Source of the DNA: Actinomycetota bacterium
Lineage (GTDB): Bacteria; Actinomycetota; Actinomycetes; S36-B12; UBA5976
Assembly (NCBI GenBank): GCA_026392535.1
Contig: JAPLBX010000086.1
Location: forward strand, 1 to 7,485
Reading direction: 5' to 3'
DNA length: 7,485 nt
The position numbers were made by a program, and so were the translations under genes. The notes under the pieces are model-generated. The model made no database searches and was not told the origin of the DNA. It worked only from the letters and a program-made list of their open reading frames with translations. How positions within the stretch are numbered: position 1 is the stretch's first letter; each line of letters begins with the position of its first letter. Shown piece after piece: positions 6,729-7,485 of this stretch.

Positions 6729-7128
6729 GTCTGCGCACTAGAACGGAATCGCCTCCGCGTGATTCAAGATCAGCCACAACAACTGCAATAGCTTCTCGAA
6801 CAATTCTTCCACGATCGACCGCCATTCCATGTGTTCCCCGCAAGGTCAAGCGAGCTTGTTCGAGCTCAATCAATTCTTCAGGTGAAACATAAACGGTGAT
6901 TTTTTCTTCGTGACGAATTCGACCGGTTGGTCTTCCGGCGCCACGGCGACGTCTTCCAGTTACTGCAACGGGGCGAACTCCACCTTCCATCGCATTAGGA
7001 GTGGAATCGTCAATCTCTACGTCTGGTACAGCTGAGACAGTCGGAGTTTGATTTACGTCTGGACGGATTGGAGTGGCAGTACGGCGGAATAGTTCTTCCG
7101 CACCTGGTAGGGCAGGACGCTTACTCAT
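6715..7128 (-). CDS. ParA-linked ribbon-helix-helix DNA-binding protein
   Basis: This 137-residue protein has three visible parts. The N-terminus MSKRPALPGAEELFRR (1-16) is short and basic. A low-complexity, Pro/Thr-rich stretch (about 17-56) leads to an Arg-rich patch GRRRRGAGRPTGR (58-70), partly like an AT-hook. The C-terminus looks like a MetJ/Arc/CopG ribbon-helix-helix fold: strand KITVYVS (76-82), helix PEELIELEQARLTLRG (83-98), a longer than usual turn, and helix DRGRIVREAIAVVVADLESRG (105-125). Such proteins dimerise and bind DNA through the strand. Its ATG overlaps the parA stop (ATGA, 7125-7128) and has a good Shine-Dalgarno, so it is co-translated with the ATPase. It may act as the DNA-binding partner (centromere-binding or adaptor) of that ParA, or as an autorepressor; this is an inference. 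I recognise similar ParA neighbours in actinobacteria but no established name. Confidence 0.8.
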   Translation of the reverse strand: MSKRPALPGAEELFRRTATPIRPDVNQTPTVSAVPDVEIDDSTPNAMEGGVRPVAVTGRRRRGAGRPTGRIRHEEKITVYVSPEELIELEQARLTLRGTHGMAVDRGRIVREAIAVVVADLESRGGDSVLVRRLKGL

Positions 7129-7485
7129 TTTTTACCTTCAATTCTTTCAATTAATTCAGCAGCAACATGGCGATATGCCTCAGCCGCATTTGAAGAAGAT
7201 GCATAACTTGTAATCGGTTGTGCAGCCATAGTCGAATCACTAATTTTGATTGTGTCAGGGATGATTGTGTGAAAAACAGTTTCACCAAAACCTTGGATGA
7301 CTAGTTCTAATACATCGCGGTGATGCGTTGAACGACCAACCCGAGTCGGCAAGATACCTTTGACTTCAAGATTTGGGTTGATACGAGATTGAACTTTTTC
7401 CAAAGTTTCTTGAAGTAACGCCAATCCTTTTAGTGCATAGAACTCGCACTGCAACGGAATGATTAAACCCTGGCTAACAGATAAT
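7125..7485 (-). CDS. ParA/Soj family ATPase, C-terminal part (5' end beyond the window)
   Basis: The frame is open from the right edge to TGA 7125-7127, giving about 119 C-terminal residues; the TTG at 7452-7454 is an internal Leu codon. The visible start IIPLQCEFYALKGLALLQETL matches the ParA/MinD-type segment 'IPxQCExxALxG' after the Walker B region. Later come NPNLEVKGILPTRV, a FGETVFHTIIPDTIKISDS block and the C-terminal SSNAAEAYRHVAAELIERI helix, all typical of Soj/ParA. These proteins bind ATP and non-specific DNA as dimers and position chromosomes or other cargo. The Walker A motif should lie outside the window and cannot be checked. The gene is on the strand opposite to xerD and is followed by a ribbon-helix-helix gene. 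In many actinobacteria a ParA gene near xerD is followed by scpA/scpB, so those may lie just to the right. Confidence 0.88.
   Translation of the reverse strand, partial: LSVSQGLIIPLQCEFYALKGLALLQETLEKVQSRINPNLEVKGILPTRVGRSTHHRDVLELVIQGFGETVFHTIIPDTIKISDSTMAAQPITSYASSSNAAEAYRHVAAELIERIEGKK
7135..7139 (-). promoter_or_regulatory. Ribosome binding site of the ribbon-helix-helix gene
   Basis: On the minus strand GAAGG lies 6 nt before ATG 7128, within the last codons of parA. It supports this start and coupling between the two genes. Confidence 0.65.

Overview
The window is chromosomal, densely packed bacterial DNA with moderate to low G+C. It most likely comes from a streamlined low-GC actinobacterium, such as a freshwater Nanopelagicales (acI) or a small Microbacteriaceae-like lineage. 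The main reason is gene order: tlyA, NAD kinase, recN, pyrG, Nudix ADP-ribose pyrophosphatase, xerD and then a parA neighbourhood is the classic actinobacterial block (Rv1694-Rv1701 in Mycobacterium tuberculosis, with a ParA gene a little further on). The actinobacterial style of the proteins supports this. The lineage is an inference; no 16S or other marker is present.

Plus strand, 1-3401: the tail of a small unidentified protein is followed by tlyA (rRNA 2'-O-methyltransferase), NAD kinase and recN. The tlyA/NAD kinase junction overlaps by 4 nt and the NAD kinase/recN junction by 8 nt, so this is one translationally coupled operon. The only sizeable non-coding gap, 3402-3531, lies before pyrG. 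It holds a weak promoter candidate, a GC-rich hairpin and the ribosome binding site for a TTG start.

Plus strand, 3532-6714: pyrG (CTP synthase) is followed after 1 nt by a Nudix hydrolase and after another 22 nt by xerD. The xerD reading frame is broken near 6205-6236, although every catalytic residue survives across the two frames. The break is best explained by a 2-bp loss in a short CG repeat or by a 1-bp insertion. It could be a sequencing or assembly error or a real mutation.

Minus strand, 6715-7485: a ParA-type ATPase, cut off by the window end, is followed by a small Arg-rich ribbon-helix-helix protein through an ATGA overlap. The pair runs convergently into xerD with no base between the two stop codons, and a perfect 14-bp palindrome sits on the junction. 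The pair looks like a chromosome-partitioning or nucleoid-positioning module made of an ATPase plus a DNA-binding partner that is not a canonical ParB.

Most of the window is conserved housekeeping. The places worth a second look are the xerD frameshift, the pyrG leader with competing pairings around its ribosome binding site, and the ParA/ribbon-helix-helix pair. No CRISPR array, tRNA, rRNA, insertion sequence or phage gene was seen.
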